Assembly: GCA_947484245.1 (NCBI GenBank)
Contig: CANKOT010000060.1
Coordinates: 1 to 13,919 of the forward strand
Origin: Comamonadaceae bacterium
GTDB lineage: Bacteria; Pseudomonadota; Gammaproteobacteria; Burkholderiales; Burkholderiaceae
Reading direction: 5' to 3'
DNA: 13,919 nucleotides
The position numbers and the translations under genes are program-made. Numbering within the stretch: position 1 is the stretch's first letter; each line of letters starts with the position of its first letter. Shown one piece after another: positions 7,091 through 13,801 of this stretch. Below the pieces are notes generated by a model. The model was not told where the DNA came from and did no database searches. It saw only the letters and a program-made list of their open reading frames with translations.

Positions 7091-7105
7091 GAGGGCGCAG
7101 CCCTC
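7091..7105. other. Hairpin between convergent genes, no T tract
   Basis: GAGGGC (7091-7096) pairs with GCCCTC (7100-7105) around a GCA loop, in the 62-base gap between the SirB1-family gene and purM. Neither strand has a U run after it, so it is not a classical intrinsic terminator, though it could stabilise 3' ends. Confidence 0.5.
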
Positions 7106-7145
7106 TGCATCTTCGCAACTGGCTTGTGAGGCTTGCTGTTGACGC

Positions 7146-8177
7146 TTACTTCACCACCACTTGTGGGCCACTGCCTTGAGCTGCAATGACGCCAATTTGA
7201 TACACCTGTTCGCCTGACTGGCTCAAGGTTTCTGCACATGCTTGTGCATGGGCTTGATCAATCACGACCACCATGCCAATGCCATTGTTGAAGGTGCGAT
7301 TCATTTCGTCGTCATCAATGCTGGCTGTTTTCTGAAGCCATGCAAACAACTCGGATTGGGGCCAGCTACCTTGCTCAAGGTGCGCGGCCATGCCTTGAGG
7401 CAAGACACGGGGAATATTCTCAAGCAAACCACCGCCCGTGATGTGAGCCAAGGCTTTGATGGGGTGAATAGACAGTGCATGAAGAACCGGCTTCACGTAA
7501 AGCCTGGTGGGGGCCATGATGGCTTCTTTGAACGGCTGGCCATCCAATGTCAGCGGCAATTGATGGGCGGCACGTTCTATGCATTTGCGAACCAAGCTGA
7601 AACCATTGGAATGCACACCATGGGAGCCAAGACCCAAAACAACATCGCCAGGTTTGACATCCTTGCCCGAAAGAATTTTGGATTTTTCAACGGCACCTAC
7701 CGCAAAACCAGCTAAGTCATACTCGCCAGCCGGGTACATGCCAGGCATTTCTGCCGTTTCGCCGCCAATCAGGGCACAGCCTGACATTTCACAGCCATTG
7801 GCAATGCCGCCTACAACAGCTGCAGCCGTATCGATATCGAGTTTTCCGCAAGCAAAATAATCCAAGAAAAACAAAGGTTCAGCCCCTTGCACCAGGACAT
7901 CATTGACACTCATGGCAACCAAGTCAATGCCAACGGTGTTGTGCATATTCCATTCAAATGCCAATTTCAACTTGGTACCCACGCCATCTGTGCCAGAGAC
8001 AAGGACCGGCTCCTTGTAGCGTTTGGGGACTTCAAACAATGCGCCAAAACCACCAATTCCAGCCAATACCCCTTCACGCATGGTCTTTTTTGCCAAAGGC
8101 TTGATGCGTTCGACCAAAGCATCGCCCGCGACGATGTCGACGCCAGCGTCTTTGTAGGAGAGGGGGGTTGAGCTCAT
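7146..8177 (-). CDS. purM: Phosphoribosylformylglycinamidine cyclo-ligase (AIR synthetase)
   Basis: PurM (EC 6.3.3.1), 343 residues against 345 in E. coli. It closes FGAM to aminoimidazole ribonucleotide with ATP, the fifth step of de novo purine synthesis, as a cytosolic dimer. Motifs in order: [10 protein letters not shown] (6-15), [10 protein letters not shown] (64-73), [19 protein letters not shown] (89-107), [11 protein letters not shown] (138-148), [22 protein letters not shown] and the [10 protein letters not shown] end. I start at ATG 8177 ([10 protein letters not shown]) because homologues begin there; the frame continues to a TTG at 8264, but that part has no family similarity. No Shine-Dalgarno precedes 8177: the leader is a pyrimidine tract. 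The gene is divergent from the AI-2E transporter operon and has no clear terminator. Confidence 0.96.
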   Translation of the reverse strand: MSSTPLSYKDAGVDIVAGDALVERIKPLAKKTMREGVLAGIGGFGALFEVPKRYKEPVLVSGTDGVGTKLKLAFEWNMHNTVGIDLVAMSVNDVLVQGAEPLFFLDYFACGKLDIDTAAAVVGGIANGCEMSGCALIGGETAEMPGMYPAGEYDLAGFAVGAVEKSKILSGKDVKPGDVVLGLGSHGVHSNGFSLVRKCIERAAHQLPLTLDGQPFKEAIMAPTRLYVKPVLHALSIHPIKALAHITGGGLLENIPRVLPQGMAAHLEQGSWPQSELFAWLQKTASIDDDEMNRTFNNGIGMVVVIDQAHAQACAETLSQSGEQVYQIGVIAAQGSGPQVVVK

Positions 8178-8217
8178 GTGAAAAAAGGAAAAATGGTGGC
8201 AAAGAGGGCGGGGGGGA
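8178..8217 (-). promoter_or_regulatory. Polypyrimidine leader directly before purM
   Basis: In the purM mRNA sense, 35 of the 40 bases before the ATG are pyrimidines, including a run of seven C (8210-8216) and two U-rich runs next to the start. No AGGA/GGAG-like element is present. A U-rich leader could recruit ribosomal protein S1 in place of Shine-Dalgarno pairing; that role is inference. Confidence 0.6.
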
Positions 8218-8225
8218 CTAAAATC

Positions 8226-8260
8226 AAGCCTTATTTTAAGGTCTGCAAGTGATGTGCAGA
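8226..8260. repeat. Two inverted repeats in the purM / transporter divergent region
   Basis: CCTTA-TTT-TAAGG lies at 8229-8241, and TCTGCA (8242-8247) repeats inverted as TGCAGA (8255-8260) with a seven-base spacer, giving a 19-base dyad. The second has the geometry of a dimeric repressor site. It does not match the E. coli PurR box as I know it. I cannot assign firm -35/-10 hexamers in this gap for either gene. Confidence 0.45.
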
Positions 8261-8308
8261 TCAAAGCTTGAGCCTTCTTTCAATTTACTTTGATACCCTC
8301 AACATCCT

Positions 8309-9385
8309 ATGTCATTCAATTTAAGCTCCAAACGAACAACTTTGTGGTTAGGTACCGCATTTTTGTTGCTCGTGGTCTTGTGGGCTTTAGGGCCTGTTTT
8401 GGTGCCCTTCGCGGTGGCTGCTGTTTTTGCCTATGCCCTGCACCCTATGGTGCTGCGTTTGCAAAAAGCCAGCCCCTTGCTGCCACGTGTTTTCTGCGTG
8501 CTCTTGGTTGAAGTCCTAGCTTTGCTTGCTGTTTTAGGCATTGTGCTGTTATTGGTACCCATTTTGACTCGCGAGATCCCACTGCTTCAACAGCAATTAC
8601 CTGCACTGCTTGATCGATTGGCTGTCAACGTCAATCCTTTGTTGGAAAAATTGGGTTTGCAGTTAACCCTCGATGTGGCAAGTCTCAAGGCGCAATTGAT
8701 TAAATATTTGAGTGCCAACCGTGAAGATTGGCTCGACCCTCTGGTGGCGTCACTGAAATTGGGTGGAAGCTTTGCGCTGACGGCAATTGGCAACATGATA
8801 CTGATACCTGTGGTGCTCTTTTACTTGCTGAGTGAATGGGATCGTTGCGTCTTTCAGATCGTCCAATGGGTGCCTCCAAAGTGGCGCACCGCCTACGACA
8901 GTTTTATGAGCGAGTGCGATGCCGTTTTGGGACAGTACTTGCGTGGTCAACTTTTGGTGATGTTGGCCTTGTCGTTTTTTTACGTGGCCGGATTGATGGC
9001 CTTTGGGCTGGATTTGGCAATTCCGATTGGTGTTTTCACAGGGCTGGCTGTATTTGTGCCTTATCTGGGGTTTGTTTTGGGTTTGCTATTGGCGTTGTTA
9101 GCGGGCATTTTGCAATTCGCATCCCTCAAAGCCTTGTTGATGGTGGCCGTTGTGTTTGGTCTGGGGCAATTGCTTGAAAGTTTTTGGCTGACGCCCAAGT
9201 GGGTCGGAGAGCGCATTGGCTTGCACCCCTTGGCGGTCATCTTTGCTTTGCTGGCATTCGGTCATTTCTTTGGATTTGTGGGTGTGCTGGTTGCATTGCC
9301 AGCAAGCGCCGTCATTTTGGTTGCCCTCAGAAGAGGCAGAACACAATATTTTGAAAGCGATATGTACCGAGGCCCAAGTCCATGA
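8309..9385 (+). CDS. AI-2E family transporter (PerM/YdiK-like membrane protein)
   Basis: Polytopic inner-membrane protein, 358 residues. Hydrophobic segments fall around 12-46 (two), 60-84, 153-176, 214-233, 238-268, 272-290 and 307-340, with the soluble stretch 88-150 between the third and fourth, the usual layout of the AI-2E/UPF0118 family. The C-terminal signature PKWVGERIGLHPLAVIFALLAFG (about 296-318) is typical. Family members have been linked to autoinducer-2 export (TqsA) and to Na+/H+ antiport in some bacteria, but the substrate of this subgroup is unknown. The start ATG 8309 lacks a visible Shine-Dalgarno. Its TGA overlaps the hda ATG as ATGA, making it the first gene of a tightly packed operon with hda, the HAD gene and pcnB. 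Confidence 0.88.
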   Translation: MSFNLSSKRTTLWLGTAFLLLVVLWALGPVLVPFAVAAVFAYALHPMVLRLQKASPLLPRVFCVLLVEVLALLAVLGIVLLLVPILTREIPLLQQQLPALLDRLAVNVNPLLEKLGLQLTLDVASLKAQLIKYLSANREDWLDPLVASLKLGGSFALTAIGNMILIPVVLFYLLSEWDRCVFQIVQWVPPKWRTAYDSFMSECDAVLGQYLRGQLLVMLALSFFYVAGLMAFGLDLAIPIGVFTGLAVFVPYLGFVLGLLLALLAGILQFASLKALLMVAVVFGLGQLLESFWLTPKWVGERIGLHPLAVIFALLAFGHFFGFVGVLVALPASAVILVALRRGRTQYFESDMYRGPSP

Positions 9386-10068
9386 AGCAAATGGCACTGG
9401 ACATTGGTTTGCACACAACACCGAGCTTGGAAAGTTTCTTTGCCGGACCAAATTCAGCAGCGGTTCAGCACCTGAGGCTTTGGACCTCCAGTCAAATGCC
9501 AAGCCCTGTGCCAACTTATCTTTGGGGTGAGAGTGGTTCAGGCAAGACACATTTGCTTCGCGCGGTGCAGGCGGCATTGTCAGACTCGGGTGTATCGGTT
9601 GGGTGGTTCGATGCCAATCAGAACGATCGCCTGAGTTTCGATGATGCTTGGGCAGTTGTCTTGATGGACGATGTTCATTTGTACAACTTAGAGCAGCAAC
9701 AAGTGGCATTCAATTGGTTTGTCAATGCCCTCACTCCCAAAACTGGCTCGCCTCGATGGGTGCTTGCAGCGGGTAAGCTGCCACCTGCTGATTTGAAATT
9801 GCGCGATGACTTGCGCTCTAGATTGGGCTGGGGGCATGTGTATGCCCTTCAGGTTCTGAGCGATACCGAACGAAGAGCGGTATTGCGACAAGAAGCAGAT
9901 TCGCGTGGCCTCTTTTTAAGCGATGAAGTGATGGGGTTCATGCTCAGCCGTTTTTCACGCGACCTGAGCAGTTTGATGTCTTTGTTAGAGCACCTCGACC
10001 AGTTCGCTTTACAAACTCAAAGAGCCATCACCATTCCCCTCATTAAGTCCATGTTGGAGAGCACATGA
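9382..10068 (+). CDS. hda: DnaA regulatory inactivator Hda
   Basis: AAA+ protein homologous to DnaA domain III, 228 residues (233 in E. coli), lacking the DNA-binding domain IV. With the DNA-loaded sliding clamp it stimulates ATP hydrolysis on DnaA and prevents re-initiation of replication. Walker A is GESGSGKTH (49-57), Walker B VVLMDDVH (92-99), sensor-1 region VLAAGKLPP (127-135), and the box VII arginine segment DDLRSRLGWG (142-151), where R147 corresponds to the E. coli Hda arginine finger. The N-terminal QMALDIGL (3-10) resembles the clamp-binding motif (E. coli QLSLPL). ATG 9382 overlaps the transporter stop (ATGA); a second in-frame ATG at 9391 would remove the clamp motif, so I keep the first. 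Its own TGA overlaps the next start in the same way. Confidence 0.93.
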   Translation: MKQMALDIGLHTTPSLESFFAGPNSAAVQHLRLWTSSQMPSPVPTYLWGESGSGKTHLLRAVQAALSDSGVSVGWFDANQNDRLSFDDAWAVVLMDDVHLYNLEQQQVAFNWFVNALTPKTGSPRWVLAAGKLPPADLKLRDDLRSRLGWGHVYALQVLSDTERRAVLRQEADSRGLFLSDEVMGFMLSRFSRDLSSLMSLLEHLDQFALQTQRAITIPLIKSMLEST

Positions 10069-10730
10069 ACTTGGCGCTTTTTGATCTTGACCACACCTTG
10101 TTGCCAATCGATTCTGACTATTCATGGGGTGAGTTTACAACCCGCTTGGGTTGGACGGATCCGGTTGCTTTCAAAGCAAAAAATGATCAGTTTTATGCGG
10201 ATTACCAAACCGGTGTTTTGGACATTCACGACTACGTTCGATTTGCCACATCTGCAGTGAAGTTAAGGGGTGCTGATGCCGCTGCAAAAGCGCATGCTCA
10301 GTTTATGCACGAGGTAATTCTGCCGCAGGTCAAACCGCAGGCGCTTGAATTGGTCAAGCGTCATCAGGCAGCGGGGGACCACGTCATGATTGTGACGGCC
10401 ACCAATGAGTTTGTGACGCGACCAATCGCAGATGCCTTTGGTGTTCAAGAGCTGATATCCGTCGAGTTGGCGCGAGACTCACAAGGATGGATCACGGGTG
10501 AAATTTCAGGCACACCATCATTCAAAGAGGGCAAGGTACTCAGAATTTCTGAGTGGTTAAGCGCACAGCAAAAAACTTGGCAGGATGTGCAGATTACTTT
10601 TTACTCGGATTCCATCAATGATTTGCCCTTGCTTGAACGAGCGCAAATTCCTGTGGCAGTGAATCCAGATGCGCGTTTGCGTCAACTTGCGACCGATCGG
10701 GGCTGGCGCATACTTCAACTCTTCTCATGA
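10065..10730 (+). CDS. HAD superfamily phosphatase, subfamily IB (SerB-like)
   Basis: 221 residues with all four HAD motifs. Motif I is DLDHT with D7 as nucleophile and D9 as acid/base; motif II is T111 in IVTATNE; the motif III lysine lies in FKEGK (153-157); motif IV is SDSINDLPLL (181-190) with Mg-binding Asp residues. A helical C1-type cap fills residues 14-95, as in phosphoserine phosphatase relatives. The substrate is unknown: phosphoserine and histidinol phosphate are the usual guesses for this subfamily, and neither serine nor histidine genes lie nearby. It overlaps hda upstream and pcnB downstream by ATGA, so it is surely cotranslated with replication and RNA-processing genes. Confidence is high for the family and low for any substrate. 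Confidence 0.9.
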   Translation: MNLALFDLDHTLLPIDSDYSWGEFTTRLGWTDPVAFKAKNDQFYADYQTGVLDIHDYVRFATSAVKLRGADAAAKAHAQFMHEVILPQVKPQALELVKRHQAAGDHVMIVTATNEFVTRPIADAFGVQELISVELARDSQGWITGEISGTPSFKEGKVLRISEWLSAQQKTWQDVQITFYSDSINDLPLLERAQIPVAVNPDARLRQLATDRGWRILQLFS

Positions 10731-12205
10731 TCAAAAAATTCATTCAAAAATTACTCGGTAATCAAAGTGCTGCTCACGCTGCAACTGACTTCGGAAAGCG
10801 TGTCGAAATTCCTGCCTCAGTTCATGGCATTGACCCAAGCTTGGTGGACGACCGAGCATTGAATGTCGTTCGCACATTACAGGATGCGGGTTATGAGGCT
10901 TATGTGGTGGGCGGCGCTGTTCGCGATTTGCTACTGGGTTTGCGTCCCAAAGATTTTGATGTGGCGACCGATGCAACGCCAGAGGAAGTCAAAGCTTTAT
11001 TCAGGCGTGCGTTCATCATTGGTCGCCGTTTTCGAATTGTGCATGTGGTGTATGGAAGAGGCCGCGAGCATGAGGTCATTGAGGTCTCAACCTTTCGAGC
11101 GCACTTGGACAATCGTGCCGCAGAGCAAGTGAAAGGCAATGAACGCACGAGCAAATCAGAGTTGGCAGGTATGAAGCATGCCGTCGATTCAAGCGGCAGA
11201 GTGTTGCGAGACAATGTCTGGGGTCCTCAAGACGAAGATGCAACTCGTCGCGACTTTACCGTCAACGCAATGTACTATGACCCGGAGTCGCAATACCTCG
11301 TGGACTATCACGGCGGTATGAAAGATTCCAAGCAAAAAATCTTGCGCATGATTGGCGATCCTGTGGCGCGATATCGCGAAGACCCAGTGCGCATCATTCG
11401 AGCTGTTCGCTTTGCTGCCAAATTAAGCCCCTTAGGCTTCAAGCTGGAAAACAAGACAGCCAAACCATTGGCAACCATGCTGAGCTTGTTGGCAGACGTA
11501 CCCCAAAGTCGGCTGTTTGACGAAATGCTCAAGTTGCTGCAAACGGGCCATGCCTTGGCATCTATTGAGCAGCTCCAAAAATTAGGATTGCAAAAAGGTA
11601 TTTATCCTTTGCTGGATGTCGTCGTGGAGCGCGCTGACACAGCCTTTGTGAAGGCAGCTTTGTTGGACACTGATCGGCGAGTGGGTGAGGGCAAGCCAGT
11701 GGCGCCGAGTTTCTTGTTGGCGTGCGTGTTGTGGGCTGATGTGAAGTTGGGTTGGGATCAGCGTTTGGCCAAGCGAACGCCCCCATTTCCTGCATTGCAA
11801 GAAGCCATTGATGAGGTTTTTGATGCGCGGATCGGTGATGTTTCAGGTCGCGGTAAGTTAGCTGCCGATATGCGGGAAATTTGGATGATGCAACCTCGTT
11901 TTGACAAACGAATTGGCAGCACGCCCTTCAGCTTGGTAGAGCAGGCGCGGTTCAGAGCAGGTTTTGATTTCTTAAGGCTGCGTGCAGAAGTTGCCGAAGT
12001 TGAAGTGAGCCTGGCAGATTGGTGGCAAGAATTCAGCATGGCCGACGACGCTGCTAGAGAAGACCTCATCCTGCTGGTTAAATCTGAAAAGTCACCGGCG
12101 TCTTCAGGCAGTGCACCGAAAAGTCGCCGTGCACCCAGAAGGCGCAAGCCGGCAGGTCAATCAACGGATGCCAGAGACCCTGGCGCTCCCCAGTCTGATG
12201 CTTGA
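10727..12205 (+). CDS. pcnB: Poly(A) polymerase I
   Basis: Class II nucleotidyltransferase of 492 residues that adds 3' poly(A) tails to RNA and so promotes decay. The catalytic core is YVVGGAVRDLLLG (59-71) followed by KDFDVATDA (75-83) with metal-binding D76 and D78. Next come VHVVYGRG, STFRAHL, and RRDFTVNAMYYDP (174-186), then the tRNA nucleotidyltransferase-like EDPVRIIRAVRFAAKL. The stretch between STFRAH and RRDFTVNA (about 124-173) and the long C-terminal part indicate PAP I and not the shorter CCA-adding enzyme. The tail after residue 450 is low complexity and Arg-rich (KSRRAPRRRKP), probably RNA-binding. The ATG overlaps the HAD stop as ATGA. folK follows after 48 bases, a pair I recall as common in proteobacteria. 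Confidence 0.95.
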   Translation: MIKKFIQKLLGNQSAAHAATDFGKRVEIPASVHGIDPSLVDDRALNVVRTLQDAGYEAYVVGGAVRDLLLGLRPKDFDVATDATPEEVKALFRRAFIIGRRFRIVHVVYGRGREHEVIEVSTFRAHLDNRAAEQVKGNERTSKSELAGMKHAVDSSGRVLRDNVWGPQDEDATRRDFTVNAMYYDPESQYLVDYHGGMKDSKQKILRMIGDPVARYREDPVRIIRAVRFAAKLSPLGFKLENKTAKPLATMLSLLADVPQSRLFDEMLKLLQTGHALASIEQLQKLGLQKGIYPLLDVVVERADTAFVKAALLDTDRRVGEGKPVAPSFLLACVLWADVKLGWDQRLAKRTPPFPALQEAIDEVFDARIGDVSGRGKLAADMREIWMMQPRFDKRIGSTPFSLVEQARFRAGFDFLRLRAEVAEVEVSLADWWQEFSMADDAAREDLILLVKSEKSPASSGSAPKSRRAPRRRKPAGQSTDARDPGAPQSDA

Positions 12206-12253
12206 TTCAAGATTGATTCTGGCGATCAGGCTGAATTGAGGTCTGGTGAACGG

Positions 12254-12724
12254 ATGCTGCAACGTGAACTGATCAATGCCTATGTGGGCATAGGTGCCAA
12301 TCTAGGTGAGTCGCAACTTCAGCTTGAGGCGGCTATTTCGGCCATGACTCGGTTGCCAGATACCTTGCTGATAGCGCAATCAGCGTTCTATCGGTCGGCA
12401 CCCATTCAGGCAGATGGTCCCGACTATTTGAATGCCGTGGTGCACCTTCAAACGCGTTTGAATGCTTGTGATTTGTTGAGTGCTTTTCAGCACATTGAAA
12501 ATTTAGCTGGACGCCTGCGCCCATATCCGAATGCCCCTCGCACGTTAGACATTGACTTGTTGCTCTATGGTGATGGCTGCATTCAGAGTTCTGTGCTCCA
12601 GGTGCCCCACCCTAGGATGCGCGAAAGAGCTTTTGTTTTGTGGCCGCTTCGCGAAATAGCGCCGCATTTGGTGCCCTCTACGGAACTTCTCAAAGTTGCA
12701 GATCAGGCCATTGTCAAGATCTGA
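12254..12724 (+). CDS. folK: 6-hydroxymethyl-7,8-dihydropterin pyrophosphokinase (HPPK)
   Basis: HPPK (EC 2.7.6.3), 156 residues from ATG 12254. It transfers pyrophosphate from ATP to 6-hydroxymethyl-7,8-dihydropterin in folate synthesis. Signatures: AYVGIGANLG (9-18), FYRSAPIQADGPDYLNAV (45-62), and the PROSITE-type APRTLDIDLLLYG (94-106), where D99 and D101 correspond to the Mg-binding Asp pair of E. coli HPPK. VPHPRMRERAFVLWPL (117-132) follows. The frame opens at a TTG at 12236, but the six extra residues have no family similarity and ATG is preferred; GAGG at 12238-12241 lies 12 bases upstream, a long spacing. It is probably cotranscribed with pcnB and is followed by a terminator. Confidence 0.95.
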   Translation: MLQRELINAYVGIGANLGESQLQLEAAISAMTRLPDTLLIAQSAFYRSAPIQADGPDYLNAVVHLQTRLNACDLLSAFQHIENLAGRLRPYPNAPRTLDIDLLLYGDGCIQSSVLQVPHPRMRERAFVLWPLREIAPHLVPSTELLKVADQAIVKI

Positions 12725-12732
12725 TCATTCTT

Positions 12733-12761
12733 CAAAACCAGCGTTTAAGGTTTTGTTTTTT
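12733..12761 (+). terminator. Intrinsic terminator after folK
   Basis: CAAAACC (12733-12739) pairs with GGTTTTG (12749-12755) around a nine-base loop and is followed by six T (12756-12761). It begins 8 bases past the folK stop, and its right arm and T run lie inside the last codons of the convergent TM2-like gene. The minus transcript has no U run after the stem, so it works mainly for the plus strand. Confidence 0.75.
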
Positions 12762-13212
12762 CTATTCCCTGGCTGATGGCTTTGGCTTGCTCAATTTGGT
12801 TTTCAAAATACCTTTGAAAACTGAACACAATGCTGGCCATCAGAATTGTCGTGCCAATCAGCAGTGCACTGGCAACGCCAAAAATGGTGAGCCATTGGGT
12901 TTGGCCAGATGGGTTTGTGCTTTCACTGGTTGGGTTGAATTTGGCATTCCATTTTTCAGTTGCCATCAGGCCATAGATGATGGCGTTGAGCGCACAGCCA
13001 GCAATGGTGAAGCCCAGCATGGGAATGAGGAGCCAGCTCAAAACATCGTCTTGTCCGAGCTCCCAAGCTCGTTGAATTCCAAGCCAACCAAGCGCCGTAG
13101 GAATGGGAAGCAGCCATCCCAACACATCGGTGAAGCCTTTAAGGTAAAACCGATGCAGGCCCAGTGGGCCGCCAAAGAACGTGAGCCAAACAGCAAATGT
13201 TTTGTTTTTCAT
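12745..13212 (-). CDS. Small membrane protein with TM2-like N-terminus
   Basis: 155 residues with about four membrane segments (near 5-22, 29-46, 57-83 and 107-132) and a polar linker at 86-106. The N-terminus AVWLTFFGGPLGLHRFYLKG (7-26) matches the TM2-domain pattern, in which a first helix ends in GxxGxHRFYLG, followed by a second helix. The rest is not a domain I recognise. The C-terminal tail is a short amphipathic, probably cytoplasmic helix. The function of TM2 proteins in bacteria is not established. ATG 13212 has no Shine-Dalgarno but follows the acetyltransferase stop by only 8 bases, so it is probably translated by coupling. Its last codons contain the folK terminator arm. Confidence 0.75.
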   Translation of the reverse strand: MKNKTFAVWLTFFGGPLGLHRFYLKGFTDVLGWLLPIPTALGWLGIQRAWELGQDDVLSWLLIPMLGFTIAGCALNAIIYGLMATEKWNAKFNPTSESTNPSGQTQWLTIFGVASALLIGTTILMASIVFSFQRYFENQIEQAKAISQGIEKTKP

Positions 13213-13220
13213 GGTGGTGA

Positions 13221-13742
13221 TTATTCAGGAGAACGGCTTTGCCCGTGCCCCAAAGCCTTTTCCATCATCACGATGTCCAGCCATCGATTGAATTTCCAAC
13301 CGCACCCCGACACAATGCCCACATGCTCAAAGCCGACTGACTTGTGAACACCGATTGAGCCTGCGTTGCCTGAGTCGCCAATCACAGCGATCAGTTTGCG
13401 GATGCCTGCTTTTTCTGCGGCTTGGCACAATTCGGCCAATAACATGCGGCCCCAGCCCTTGCCTGCAGTTTGAGTTGCCAAGTAAATAGAATTTTCTGCA
13501 GAAAACCGGTAGGCCGGTCGAGGCTTGAACCAGTTGCAGTAGGCAAAGCCCACCACTTCGCCGTTTTCTTCCAGGCTCAGGTAGGGCAGGCCTTTCTTTA
13601 AGACGACTTCTCGTCTGGCCGTCATTTCTTCTAGGCTGGGGGGGTCTATTTCAAATGTGCCAGTGCCATGGAGGACATGATGCTGGTAAATGGCCGTGAT
13701 CATGGGCATGTCTGAGGCTTGGCTAGGTCGAATGGTTGGCAT
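13221..13742 (-). CDS. GNAT N-acetyltransferase, phosphinothricin/methionine-sulfone acetyltransferase-like
   Basis: 173 residues, the usual size of PAT/MnaT-type GNAT enzymes. Hallmarks are YQHHVLHGTGTFE (19-31), SIYLATQTAGKGWGRMLL (85-102) containing the acetyl-CoA pyrophosphate loop Q-x-x-G-x-G, then VIGDSGNAGSIGVHKSVGFE (120-139) and the end VGIVSGCGWKFNRWLDIVMM. Relatives acetylate methionine sulfone, methionine sulfoximine or phosphinothricin; which amine this one uses cannot be read from sequence. ATG 13742 has GGAG (13753-13750) seven bases upstream. The start codon overlaps the -35 of the divergent rpsP promoter. It is followed by the TM2-like gene after 8 bases. Confidence 0.88.
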   Translation of the reverse strand: MPTIRPSQASDMPMITAIYQHHVLHGTGTFEIDPPSLEEMTARREVVLKKGLPYLSLEENGEVVGFAYCNWFKPRPAYRFSAENSIYLATQTAGKGWGRMLLAELCQAAEKAGIRKLIAVIGDSGNAGSIGVHKSVGFEHVGIVSGCGWKFNRWLDIVMMEKALGHGQSRSPE

Positions 13743-13763
13743 TCTTAAACTCCGGGTTATAAT
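13736..13763 (+). promoter_or_regulatory. rpsP promoter
   Basis: TTGGCA (13736-13741) and consensus TATAAT (13758-13763) are separated by 16 bases. Transcription would start near 13770, giving a leader of about 105 bases. The -35 overlaps the divergent acetyltransferase start codon. On the minus strand GTGACA (13785-13780), 18 bases, TATAAC (13761-13756) is a weaker facing candidate, but it would start so close to the acetyltransferase ATG that its Shine-Dalgarno would be lost. Confidence 0.75.
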
Positions 13764-13774
13764 CAGTGGCTTTT

Positions 13775-13801
13775 CAGTGTGTCACTGGCCGGGTGGCCAG
13801 T
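13775..13801 (+). promoter_or_regulatory. Alternative hairpins in the rpsP leader
   Basis: Two perfect stems share bases. CAGTG (13775-13779) pairs with CACTG (13783-13787) around TGT. ACTGGCC (13784-13790) pairs with GGCCAGT (13795-13801) around GGGT. They cannot form together. No U run follows the second, so it is not a terminator. A regulatory role in the S16 operon is possible but unproven. Confidence 0.5.

Noticed and set aside
7091..7105. Hairpin considered as terminator of purM or the SirB1-family gene
   Set aside because: No U run follows on either strand.
8178..8264. Extension of PurM to TTG 8264
   Set aside because: The added 29 residues come from the polypyrimidine leader and do not resemble PurM, whose homologues start near [10 protein letters not shown].
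9098..9709. 203-codon minus-strand frame opposite the transporter end and hda
   Set aside because: Shadow of two recognised genes joined by an ATGA overlap; no domain seen.
12640..13347. Plus-strand frame of 235 codons across folK end, the TM2-like gene and the acetyltransferase
   Set aside because: It overlaps three well-supported genes and has low-complexity composition without a family pattern.
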